Assembly (NCBI GenBank): GCA_022266195.1
Contig: WHVY01000001.1
Coordinates: forward strand, 19,034,001-19,098,000
DNA length: 64,000 nucleotides
Direction of reading: 5' to 3'
Source of the DNA: Tetranychus cinnabarinus
Lineage: Eukaryota; Arthropoda; Arachnida; Trombidiformes; Tetranychidae
The stretch's first letter is position 1. Each line of letters starts with the position of its first letter. Both the position numbers and the translations under genes were made by a program. Under the pieces are notes generated by a model, which had not been told where the DNA came from, searched no databases, and saw only the letters and a list, made by a program, of their open reading frames with translations. Positions 1 through 10,205 of the stretch are shown here, in pieces.

Positions 1-3000
1 ATTCCAGTTTTTGCATTTGTTTTGGCCGCCATATACTTTGTCACTATAGTTGTTTCTTTATTACTTATGCTTGGTATTATAATCAAGTCTATTATGTGTT
101 TAATGTCTTGGCTTGTGACCGTAGCCTTAACTTTTTTACCCGAATGTGGCCTTGTTTTGTATATGAGTATTGAAAAATGGGTAAGTTTCACAACATAAGT
201 TTACTTTTTTATACTCTTTATTAATTTTGTCTATTCTTTTGTTTTATTTAATTAGGGAATTGAATCTCGTAATGGCCAGATTGAACTATGTCTTTTTATA
301 ATTAGAGCTATCATGAATGTCTTCTTCATGGTTTGTGTACAAAATTTAATCAGTCAATGGAAGGCAGAGAAACAGGTGAGTAGCTAAAGAGAAATTTAAT
401 TTTGTTGCTTTTGGTTTCTCACAGCTTCTAAATTTGTATACATTGCGACCTAGAAAATGGATTATTCGCTCTTCCTCTAATTTGGAATCTTTCAAGTGCA
501 ACGCTTAACGCAATTGAAAAGATGTTTGTTTGCAAAGCCTCGGATAAAAATCACTTTTTTTTGCGCGGTTAAAATTGCTCACCTGTATCAAAGTTGATTG
601 AGTCATTGAGCCTGTTTGAATTAATTTAGATAACTTGCTCTTATATATTTGACTGTTTTTCAGTAGATTTCATTTATGATAGAAGCTTTTAAATTATTTT
701 GTGTAAAAACCCCTTGACTTTCGGCTCATCGGTACATCACCTCTATCCAAATATTGCTCCATGACAAATGCTCATCTTTTGGAATATGTTTCTCACAACC
801 AATCCAGCTTAATTTTATTGATTTTTAAGTTAAATTCAATCGTAAAAAACAGAATTGCAAGGTTGAGCAAGGTTGCAAGGCATTTTGCCTATAATTGCCT
901 TTTCGTTTTATTTAACCATTAGTACACAAACAGTTAAACTATTGGCTTAATGTGACATTTCATTTGTTGAGCTTCTAGACATTTTTTGCGTGTTGGAGGT
1001 TATCATACAGTATCAAATTCATCTAAAGGTATATTACTAAAATCATTGAACCAACTCATATATATCTTATGAAATCTTTCAAATTATTAGCGAGTCATCC
1101 ATTCCAATTATATCTTCAACTTGTCACTTCTTTTAAACCCAGGAACAGTGCTAAGTCACCATTATTGACATGAACAAATTTCATCTACCATAGCTATGCA
1201 TCACAATCATTACAGTCATTTACCCATCATCTCAAGTTACCTACTCATGTAGAGATATAACTGCCGTTGAATATAAAAAACTTAACTCAAACTCTTGATT
1301 ATTGTTACCTTACTGATTTGAGCTGTTAATAACGACAATAATCATCATCGATTGATTTACTCGTGAAAGTTATTGACCTTTCAGCTTAGTCTTGACTCTT
1401 GTGATCGGAAATGCTCCAAGTTAAAATTTAAATCTCAATCAATTCAGATACACGCCTGGTTATTAGGTCTCAATTTATTTTACTTTATATCAGATGCTAA
1501 AATGGTTTGCGCTCAAATTACAATTTAATTGTCACAGACCAATTATAATGCTACTATGGTGATTATGACATGATGTTTACGAGTAAAATTATTAATCCTA
1601 TCTATTAAAATAATTTTATTCACTAACAATTGGCAAACTAACCTGATTCGAAGGCTCTTTATTATTTCTGTTGAACACCTAATTTTCTGACCCCGAGTCT
1701 TATCGCTATAGACCTCATCAGGTTTAAAGTTACTGAATTGGTCTCGTCAATATTTAGAGTAACAATTGCTGCAAATGTTTCTATTGATTAACTAGTCACA
1801 ACTATTCTTTGTTATGACAAAACAACTGGACTAATTTTAATTTCACTTTTCTCTTCCTCTCCACAATAGGTTAGATACCAAATGAATGGTGATGATGGTT
1901 AACCTTTTCATTGCGTTTTACTCTCTTTCAAACGATCATTCAACCCATTCATTGTCCACTTCCACTAGATTGATGACAGGATTTTAATAGACACAAATGA
2001 TATAATAAGTTGGATAGTTTATTGCTAAAATGTTGTCTAAATTCATTTTCTTTACTCTCATCTAGTCATCAACAGTTGATCGCTGTAAGCTTACAACGTT
2101 TGCCGTTCTAAATGGGACAAATTTGTATTTTTGGCAAATACTTTTGTTGAAATAGTCAGATGTCAAATTCTTGTTATTCCAATTTGCTGAGCTCTACTTT
2201 CCATCCTTTTTATTTTGTAGTATTCACCTGTTACATTTTTGACAATCTCGCGACCAATTTATCAGCATTGACAATTAGAATTGAAAAATTGAATTTATTG
2301 AAAATAGATGTTGGTTAGTAAATTGAAATAATCTTTCCACCTTTTGTTTTGCTGCATTTTCCTCTTGAAATTGTAAAAACCCTTTATTTATTGATGTTAG
2401 TTTTTTAATTTATTCATTTGTTCAATCCTGTTTGCCCGGATAAAGCAACTTTTTGTTTCATCATTTAGCATCTACCAACGCCTATTTCAACATTGTTGTT
2501 TTTCTTTTGATTGTTTCAGACAATTATTATTGCTATTACAATTGGTTCACTTTTCAATAAGATCGATGAGAGATAGACACTTATTATAGATTCATAAGCG
2601 CCTACTTATAAACTTATTATTTTAATCATTTTAGATCTAACTTAGTGAATCACTTTTCTCATTATCCTGGAATCCTTACACCATCATTAGACTCTATTTG
2701 TTTTGTGAAATTCAATTTTGTTTTAGGTTATGAAAGGTTATGGCAAATTTAGCCCTTTTCTGGATACATTTATAATCAATTGAAACTGTCTTTTCATTTT
2801 AAGACAGAGTCATCAACAATCAATTGATCTCGTTTCACCTTTCTGATCTCGTTACCTTTTTTATCTCCTTTTATTTCATGGACTGTAAACTATTTGACTA
2901 TGTTTACAGACAATTAGGCTCCTTTTGTTGCACCTCATAAATTATTACCTTTTTGATGATTTTATCTGTAAAACCATTGAAATGGCTTTTCTTTTGAGCT

Positions 3001-3947
3001 TTTCATTGTCTATTTTTCAATTCTGAAATATATCTTGTGTTTTGTTGAGTTTTTTGAATCACCAAATTGAATTTAACAGTCATGGGTAGACAAAATCTCG
3101 ATTCTAATTCCAAGTTTTACTTTCTATTGAAATTAACATTTTTCAATAAACTACAGAAGCCCGACGACCTATTATCATAATTAATCATCTTAATCAGTTT
3201 GAATGACAGTTGGAAAGAGATGATTCAATGATTTTTCATTTCAGATTTAACCATACAAATGAAAAGGAAATTTTACAGCTTCATTTTAATTAGCAATCAA
3301 TTGAAGGAGCTTGAATAATCCATTGTATTATAACTTTACTTGATTATGTTGTTTGAGTTAACAGACGTTTCTTTGAACTCTGCTCTACTTTATATATCAT
3401 TTTGTTTACAGTTAAAATAATTCATACTAATCAATCCTTTTGTTTTATTTAAACTCCAATTTAGATCGCATCATATGCCATGAGTATGAGTTCTTACAAC
3501 TGCAACCCACAAGCTGATCTGTATCCTTTTGTTGATACTAATTCAACCACAATTAATCCTGTTTTCAAATTTAATTCACCATTAAATGGTATTGGAGGAG
3601 GACATTTACCATCGAGTGAATTTGATACACAAAATTTTCAAGATTTAGTGAAAACGAGAGGAGATCCGGGACCAACCACTTCTCTTTATGGACAAACATC
3701 TTATTCCACTCAAAGTTTGGATAGAAAAAAGATCCTCAAACTACAATCAACTCATTCTTTCAAAGATGAAGTCATCTTAAGACCATTACATCACCACCCA
3801 TTTGACTATTTAATGAGACCTGGTAGTAATATGGACATGAGATCCAATCAACCCAATGGCCATCCCTATTATCAATCAAAAACACTACCAAGAGATTTTG
3901 GTGATAAAAATTCATCCACCCATTCCATACGAGATGTTGCGCTTTAA
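1..3947 (+). CDS. Multi-pass membrane protein, 3' part only
   Basis: Three exons are visible: 1-180, 256-375 and 3465-3947, joined in frame by GT-AG introns; the 5' end lies outside the window. The first two exons encode at least three strongly hydrophobic stretches, ending with the segment LFIIRAIMNVFFMVCVQNLI and a short charged tail (SQWKAEKQ). The last exon encodes about 160 hydrophilic residues rich in Asn, Ser and His, probably a cytoplasmic tail. The layout, several membrane spans followed by a long polar tail, resembles the arthropod DUF4728-type four-span proteins, but I cannot name the family firmly. The second intron is about 3.1 kb, far longer than most introns in this window, and I see no nested gene in it. 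The next gene is convergent. Confidence 0.7.
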
Positions 3948-4534
3948 CTTATAATCATTTCATCAACATTTTTTTAAATTTCACAAACTAAATTTTCGTA
4001 TTTATAGTCACTTTATACCAAAACTATTTAACTTTTTATCGTTTGAGTCAGTGCCTTGTTATTTTCGACTTGAACTGCTGAGTCAAGTCAAAGTATCGCT
4101 TTAAAGCTGGAGAGATTTCTCTTATAAAAAGTTCAAATAAACCAAATCAATCAATTTATTGATTATTTGCACCTTATCTTCAACTGATTAATCTTATTAT
4201 CTTTCTTGTAAGCTATTTCCAAAAAATAGCTTCTTTCATTGAAATAATTTTGAACATCGGTGTTAATTTAATTTCAATATTTTATTTTGAGTCTTCACTT
4301 AATCTTTTTCGTTTCGCATGATTAGTGAAAGACAGTTTATGAAAAAATCTACAGTTTACTGTGAAAATTATACAACTTCTTGTTTAGAGACGACGTTTAA
4401 AGACATATGGGTGCATTTCGGAGAAGGAGAGCAAAAAAACATTGATTGTGGCCTAAAGGGAGATCAGAATTGTTACATGGCCAGGAGTTGTATATTGAAA
4501 TATATAATACGATACAATTTAATAGATTAATAAT
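3948..4534. other. Convergent 3' spacer
   Basis: This is AT-rich sequence between two convergent genes and probably holds both 3' UTRs. A 70-codon open frame at 4318-4530 has no recognisable features. I see nothing else here. Confidence 0.5.
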
Positions 4535-5308
4535 CTATTCGATCAACTTCATTTCGATGGCTTTGGAATAGGTGTGCATAAGGATGTCATCAAGTTCTGG
4601 AAGTAATGATCGAAGGGCTTCATCAAACTTGGCCATGGTTCCTCGGTCAAGAACGAATCGATCAGAGATAGTGTATTTTGGATCAACAGCAATGGCAACC
4701 TCTTCATCGACCACAGTGGTTAAATTGAATTGAGATACCTTGAACCATTCTCGGAAAACATCTGGGAACATTAAGAATGAACCGTTAACTTTTGCGTTTG
4801 GAATAGTTGCCTGGAAACATCCTTCAGAAATTCTGAGTGGAATGGCATCGAAGAGATGATAATCAACAGTGTAATTGGCTCGAGAATCCAATTTAGGAAT
4901 GGTGTGAATAAATTTAAGAGTTGGCCCTTTGTTTTCAACCTTGTCAACTCGGAAAGAGGAAAGACCTGAGATTTGGACATTGGATAGAGTTAAAACCAAT
5001 TTACCAACAACAGGTGATTTTGGGTCACGGTGTTCATTGATGGCTGGACTTTGAAGGAAAAGAGGGTCCAACTTTTTGTGAATTGGTGAATATTGAGCTG
5101 GACCAGCTGGTTGACCTTCCTTTTTATCACCTTCCAAATTTGATGATTCTTGGATTAATCGGCGGAATCCTTCGAAAGACATCATAACCAGATCGGTTAA
5201 TTGTTTGTTTGACACAGGTGTTGATTGGTCATTTGTTTTAACTTCAGGTTCAGATGTAGAAATAACTGAACTGACTAAAAGAAGTGTTACAATTATCGAA
5301 GAAATCAT
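4535..5308 (-). CDS. Secreted group-7 allergen / JHBP-like lipid-binding protein
   Basis: Single-exon gene of 257 residues starting at the ATG at 5308; the open frame extends upstream only through a GTG. Residues 1-18 (MISSIIVTLLLVSSVIST) are a good signal peptide, so the product is secreted. The body lacks cysteines typical of other secreted folds. It carries a pattern of alternating hydrophobic strands with a central segment GKLVLTLSNVQISGLSSFRV and a C-terminal amphipathic helix (EALRSLLPELDDILM), as in the TULIP-fold group: mite group-7 allergens (Der p 7) and juvenile-hormone-binding or takeout-like proteins. Members bind hydrophobic ligands. Family assignment rests on this pattern and length, not on an alignment. 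A TATA box lies about 115 bases upstream. Confidence 0.65.
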   Translation of the reverse strand: MISSIIVTLLLVSSVISTSEPEVKTNDQSTPVSNKQLTDLVMMSFEGFRRLIQESSNLEGDKKEGQPAGPAQYSPIHKKLDPLFLQSPAINEHRDPKSPVVGKLVLTLSNVQISGLSSFRVDKVENKGPTLKFIHTIPKLDSRANYTVDYHLFDAIPLRISEGCFQATIPNAKVNGSFLMFPDVFREWFKVSQFNLTTVVDEEVAIAVDPKYTISDRFVLDRGTMAKFDEALRSLLPELDDILMHTYSKAIEMKLIE

Positions 5309-5420
5309 TTTGAGACTTTTGTGTATTAACTGGTGAACACCAAATATTACTGAACACAATCAAAACTATCTTTGAGTTCTTCTCAACCAAAACTGATGTC
5401 CAAACCTGTGGTTGAATCTC

Positions 5421-5432
5421 TTTTTATATATT
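5421..5432 (-). promoter_or_regulatory. TATA box of the group-7-like gene
   Basis: On the minus strand the sequence reads AATATATAAAAAG, a near-consensus TATA box 113-124 bases before the start codon at 5308. The spacing fits a short 5' UTR. It fits an inducible, tissue-restricted secreted-protein gene, unlike the TATA-less housekeeping genes around it. Confidence 0.5.
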
Positions 5433-6632
5433 CATTGGTTGTTGGCCCATAACAGCCCAAAATTTCAATCAACTCACTTTTTTACTTCTCCCGTTCACTC
5501 ACTATCTCCTTCTTACTTTCTCTGTCTCACTTTCTCATTCTGTCAGTGCAATTGTGCCCATTAATCAGAATCTTATTTTACTTTAATCCTCTCCATCAAC
5601 AAACTTTTTTTTGTTTGTTAACCCACTGCTTTCTGGGTTCCTCTGAGGTCACTTACATAGTCGTCGACCGATAATTTAGCACCAGTTTTCTTCCAATATC
5701 TATGCTTAAAACTTGATCCTGTATCAAGGTGAGGCAATCAAAACCACTTTCTCTCTCACACACCTTGGTTAACCAACTCACCCGTCTTATCAATTAATTA
5801 ACCATTGAACTTTCTAATCCTGTCATTCCTCGTCAGTATTTTCATTAAAATTCAAAGTCATGGTAGATCTCTCCATCCCAGTCTTTCAATTTCACTTGCT
5901 TTTCTTCTTTTTTTCATCATTTTTTATTTCACTTTTCAACTCAAAACTTTCACTCTAAAGTGTGTCTTCTGGTTTGACTGGCTGAATTCATGATCTCTTG
6001 TGAGCAAGTGAAATCAAATTAAAGCTCAGTGGATACTATAAATAACATTAAAATAGCTACAAGTACACATATAAATTTGACAGATTCAATAAAATGAGAG
6101 AAGCCCAACAACCAGTTACGTCAGTTGATCTTGTAATCAGTTTAAATCTAAAAAGATAGCAAGGCAGTTGACCCTATGGTGTGAACTCAATCAGAATGAA
6201 ATCCTGGATAGATACAACTGTTCAGCTCCAATTCAATCGAACGCAGTCAATTTAAGTGGTCAATTGAACGAAGGCGCAATGAATTAAGTTTCATAATTTG
6301 TATCATTACAACCAAAATCGATCCTTCAAAATACAGATTGGTGCAAAAAATCACAAAAAAACATGAATTACTCAACTGAATTCCACTAATCAAAATTAAT
6401 GAATAAATTGTATTAATTTTAAGTTCAAAAAACATATTTAATCTATTTAATGGTAAATTTTGACAACAATATGACTTGAAAAACGTTTTGATAAAAAAGT
6501 ATTTTCTCAGATTTGACAATACATGTAATGCATTAACCAAAAAAGGCAAGTGGAAATCTACAAGTTGGTTATTTATTATAGATAGATGAGATCTTTTGGC
6601 CTTTATTATCCATAAATGCGTTAGTAACGATA
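5433..6632. other. Intergenic region
   Basis: About 1.2 kb without a supported gene. The part near 5.5-5.8 kb is pyrimidine-rich. Bases from about 6270 to 6555 are the left copy of a repeat shared with 15705-15965 (listed separately). A 100-codon minus-strand open frame at 6247-6549 lies within that repeat and is not shared intact with the other copy. Confidence 0.5.
6278..6555. repeat. mtSSB 3'-flank repeat, left copy
   Basis: This stretch matches 15705-15930 in the same orientation, at roughly 80-85% by eye. Shared blocks include AATGAATTAAGTTTCATAAT, ATCGATCCTTCAAAATACAG and GACAACAATATGACTTGAAA. It lies just downstream (3') of the intact mtSSB gene. The right copy is followed by a degraded mtSSB exon, so this is the end of a segmental duplication rather than a transposon. 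Confidence 0.8.
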
Positions 6633-7372
6633 TTATTCATCTTTATCGGAGAAATCTTTAGCGAAATTATTTCCTGTTGAATTTACCACGATTATTTCAT
6701 CTAAAAAGATAAAAAAAGCTTTGATTAGAAATAAAATTTTTCCAATTTTTTTGAAAATTAAATTCACCTGCAATGATTGAGAACAATTTATTCATTGTAT
6801 TAGTTTCAGTGGCGACAGAATGGTAAGAAATTCTTCCTTGGACGAACAGACGAGATCTTTAGAAAGAGAAAAAATGTTAAAATGTAAAAGAAGACAAACT
6901 TAAAAATGCTATTAAATCTCACCCTTTTTTAACATGCTCCATGCAAGTTCGTCTTAAACTTTGTTTGAAAACTGAAATGCGATGCCAATCGGTCTTCTGA
7001 GTATACTCTCCTTCATCATCTGCTTTAACATTAACATTGGTAGCCAAAGAGAAGACAACAACGGGTCTTTCCTCGCTTCCCTTGGGCAATGGATCTGTAC
7101 CAACACGTCCAAGTAAGAATACTTGATTTAGAGCTAAAAAGAGATAAACATTGGTTCAACGAAAATTCCTAGTACAATTCATACAATATAACTTACATTT
7201 TTCCGTCGCTAAACTTCTCTGAGGTAAACGAGAAATCTGAAAATAGAAGATAAACAAGTCTGATGAAAAGAGCGGGTCAATGTCGTAAAGAAAATAAAAA
7301 TGTGCTTACCTGAAGAGGCATGTTTTGAAGTAATCGCAATGGATTGATGACACTTTTGAAAATATGGCCCAT
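6633..7372 (-). CDS. SSBP1: Mitochondrial single-stranded DNA-binding protein
   Basis: Five exons on the minus strand (7310-7372, 7197-7236, 6923-7133, 6768-6856, 6633-6700) join in frame to 156 residues, close to the family size (about 150). The product binds single-stranded mtDNA at the replication fork. The N-terminal 35 residues are basic and hydroxylated with no acidic residues until E34, as in a mitochondrial presequence. The OB-fold core then starts with LNQVFLLGRVGTDP, followed by PVVVFSLATNV and EYTQKTDWHRISVFKQSLR, which are diagnostic for mtSSB, then VKKGSRLFVQGRISY and a strand ending IIADEIIVV. It lies head-to-head with an orphan CNOT1 exon-1 copy 655 bases away. A decayed copy of exon 4 lies at 16.0 kb. 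Confidence 0.95.
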
Positions 7373-8027
7373 ATTATTTGACTAAATAACAACAATGTAT
7401 CGACAAAATTCCAAAGAAATAAAAAAAACAATTAAAAAGGTATTAACGGTTGAAATTAGACATAAACGAGATCAGAAGATATCCTCAAGTTTCATGAGAA
7501 AAATGTTACAATGTATCTGAGAATAACTTATTTTCACTATTCTCACTAAAATAATAAAACCAAAACAGTTGTGCGATTAAATTGAATTTAATATTTTTTT
7601 CTTTTCCACATCTTTCAACTGATTAATTTCTCGATTTTTGCCAATTGTAAAAGTCATTTAATTAACAATTGTTCTCAATCAAATCTATAGCTATAAATAA
7701 AGCAGCTTGCAAGATGTCATGAATGCTGTTCAGCACTTATGATGAAAAATTCTTAGATTAGCAATTTATTAGGATATCTTTGCATATAAATGATGATTGA
7801 AATTCAGATAATCCATAAAACAAACATTTTATCATCACTATTAAGTGATAATCAAATTTAAAAGAGGATTCTTAAAAAATTATTATTATAACAATATGAT
7901 CCCTCAAATTGAAGTGAAGTTAGCAGTCGCCCTCTTTCGGTATTTGCAATTTTTTTCAAGTGATTTCTTTGCATTTCGCCCAAGATCATCAAGAAAATGT
8001 TAAATAACATTAGGAAACAATTTAATT
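7373..8027. other. Divergent spacer between mtSSB and the CNOT1 exon copy
   Basis: No open frame is supported. The right 100 bases (from 7927) belong to the duplicated CNOT1 5' region and begin with CGCCCTCTTTCGG, the same block found at 19092. It was probably once a shared bidirectional promoter for mtSSB and CNOT1. Confidence 0.45.
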
Positions 8028-8221
8028 ATGATAAATCAAGATTCTCTTCAATTTGCCCTTAATGCTGTGTCCAATATTGTCCATAATCCAATAAATCGGA
8101 AAAATTACAAACAACAATTAAGTGAACTTCAAAAGGTATGATTTGGCCTTTTCTCTCTCTTTTTTTCTTTCCCTCTTTGTTTCTATTGGAACCTTGTCTC
8201 TATCATACTCTTTTTTCCTTC
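7927..8221 (+). repeat. Duplicated CNOT1 5' region, left copy
   Basis: It matches 19093-19399 nearly base for base across the 5' flank (CAAGATCATCAAGAAAATGT), the whole first coding exon and the start of intron 1 (the pyrimidine-rich stretch after GGCCTTTTCTCTCTC). Divergence is highest at the left end. The copy stops in intron 1, around 8221. Confidence 0.9.
8028..8135 (+). pseudogene. Orphan copy of CNOT1 coding exon 1
   Basis: 108 bases encode 36 residues beginning MINQDSLQFALNAV, identical to the functional CNOT1 exon 1 at 19203-19310 except for two residues (I2 for M2, P22 for S22). The start codon, open frame and GTATGA splice donor are all intact, yet no second CNOT1 exon follows within the next 2 kb, where liprin-alpha begins. 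It may be a dead duplicate, an alternative first exon for CNOT1 reaching across liprin-alpha, or a leader exon for liprin-alpha. The near-complete conservation argues for recent duplication or for use. Confidence 0.75.
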
Positions 8222-10205
8222 GCTTATTTTTTTTATCTTTTAATGTTTTGATTTTACATTTTACTTGACAAATGGAGAAATTTTTCTTTTGTTTACTTGT
8301 ACCGATTTGTGGATTTAATCTAGTTTCTTCTATTTACTTTAAAGAGAGAAAAGTGACAGCTATTCTGAGTGGGAAATTTGAAAAGGAGTAGATGAAGCGA
8401 AATGGAAGTTTGCTATTTTACCGTTTTGTGAACCAGGCTCTTATTTTTTATAATTTCATTAGGTTGTCTTTTCAGATATTTACATGCATTTTTAACTTTC
8501 AAGGAATATGTTTGGTTTGAGTTTTGTCAAATATTTACAGCAAATTGGTTCATTATAGCTGCTTAAATGCATTCCATTGGAAAATTCATAGTCCTCTTAA
8601 TGTTGACTCACTACCATGAAAATATTTACATTAGACCAGCGTGTAGTGGGTTAAGAAAGTTCGTGCAAGGCGAAAATCTTTCGCTTGTGCACCTTTTTCT
8701 TGGTAAAGGTTTAATGTTTCATCTATTTTGATTTACAATTTGTTAAAACCGCTATTTTTTTGCTTCAAAATTTCTCCCTTCAACTTCATGAACTTTCTTA
8801 CTACCTTTAGTAACTGTTTCATCTATCTAATTTTGGTTTTCCGTAATTTTTATCCGTCTGAGTTCATCATCCACACTGAATGTTTGTTCATGATCACATA
8901 GTCTGATTTTTTTTTTAAAAATAAACTACTTTCAGCTACTATTTAGCTTACTTTTTCAGCTGATAGTATTATTTGTTCTGTCACTTCAGTCTTCCGTCAT
9001 TTATCAGCATCGCGAAGAGAAATTTTATTAGAATTTGATTGTAAGGCAAATTGCAAAGCTATTTTTGTTCAAAGATGTTGTAAAAATCATTTAAATGGTC
9101 AACTAACTAAAATTTCAGCAATTTAAATGTCACCTGTTTTATTAATAAAACCTGGTTACTCCAGGTTACAGATTCTCATTCAGTTCACAGATGTCTCTGT
9201 AATCAAAATTATGCGATTTTACTTCGATGTTTCTGGCTCTTTCAACCTTTTATACTTTGCCTTTTTTTCATCTTGCCTTTCTATTTACCTTTCTATTTAC
9301 TGATAGACTATGGATATTCCTATTTAGGTCACATCTCTCAGAATAAGACGGCTTGATAAATAGCTTTCTTGGCTATTTTCCCAGTAAAACTCTTGGCAAT
9401 TCATTATGTCTCATTTATTGATCGAATAAGTCTGACAATATAACCTCTGAAAAATAATAGTTGATGAACTTTGACTAGATTGCTTTAGCTTAGACTCTTT
9501 GATACATGACTGAGCGCATTATGAAATAAAAAATGCTTTCAGATTCCGACTTAGATACACTAATTATCCAACATTATTTGCACTTTTTGTTAAAATGACA
9601 GAACTGCATCAAAATCATCTGTCTCATGAATTTCAAATGAATACAAGCTTTCCGGTAACTCAAGCTATTCACCGAGCATTTATTTTCAAATCACTATTTC
9701 TCTACAAAAGTCTCAATCTCAAGATTTTACTTTGATTTTTAATGTTTATGCAACATGCTTAATTGATTTACCTTTCCTCTTTATTCATTTAGAGTTATTC
9801 GCGGATGATTTATATTTTAGATCAATCCAGTGATACCAGCCTGATTAAATCAGCCTCTGAAAAGGTAAGATTTTTCTTATTACTTCACATTGTGTTTCTT
9901 CATTTGATCTTTTACCATCTTTATATTTTGCTTCATTTATTTTCCAAAATTTCCAGCTGTAATAGCTAATTGATTATTTTATTTTTGATCAAACAATCTC
10001 ATATTTTCTGTTTTTTTGCTATTAAATTAAACAGTGACCATTTTGGAGATCCTTTTTAATTTGACGAGAATTATACTATATTATGGATAAATACAGATGA
10101 TGCCGATTAGTATTATGCTGATCTTTTACTAGGAATATTATACAAGCTTTGATCTCAACACTGATTGAAATTCACAATCTTTTGAAGTGAAATTTTTATT
10201 TAAAT
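8222..10205. other. Spacer before liprin-alpha
   Basis: About 2 kb of AT-rich sequence. One possible untranslated exon, about 9820-9864, is bounded by TATATTTTAG and GTAAGA and could belong to the liprin-alpha leader. No protein-coding frame is supported. Confidence 0.35.

Noticed and set aside
4318..4530. 70-codon plus-strand open frame between convergent genes
   Set aside because: No domain, no promoter and a composition like its flanks; it lies in probable 3' UTR.
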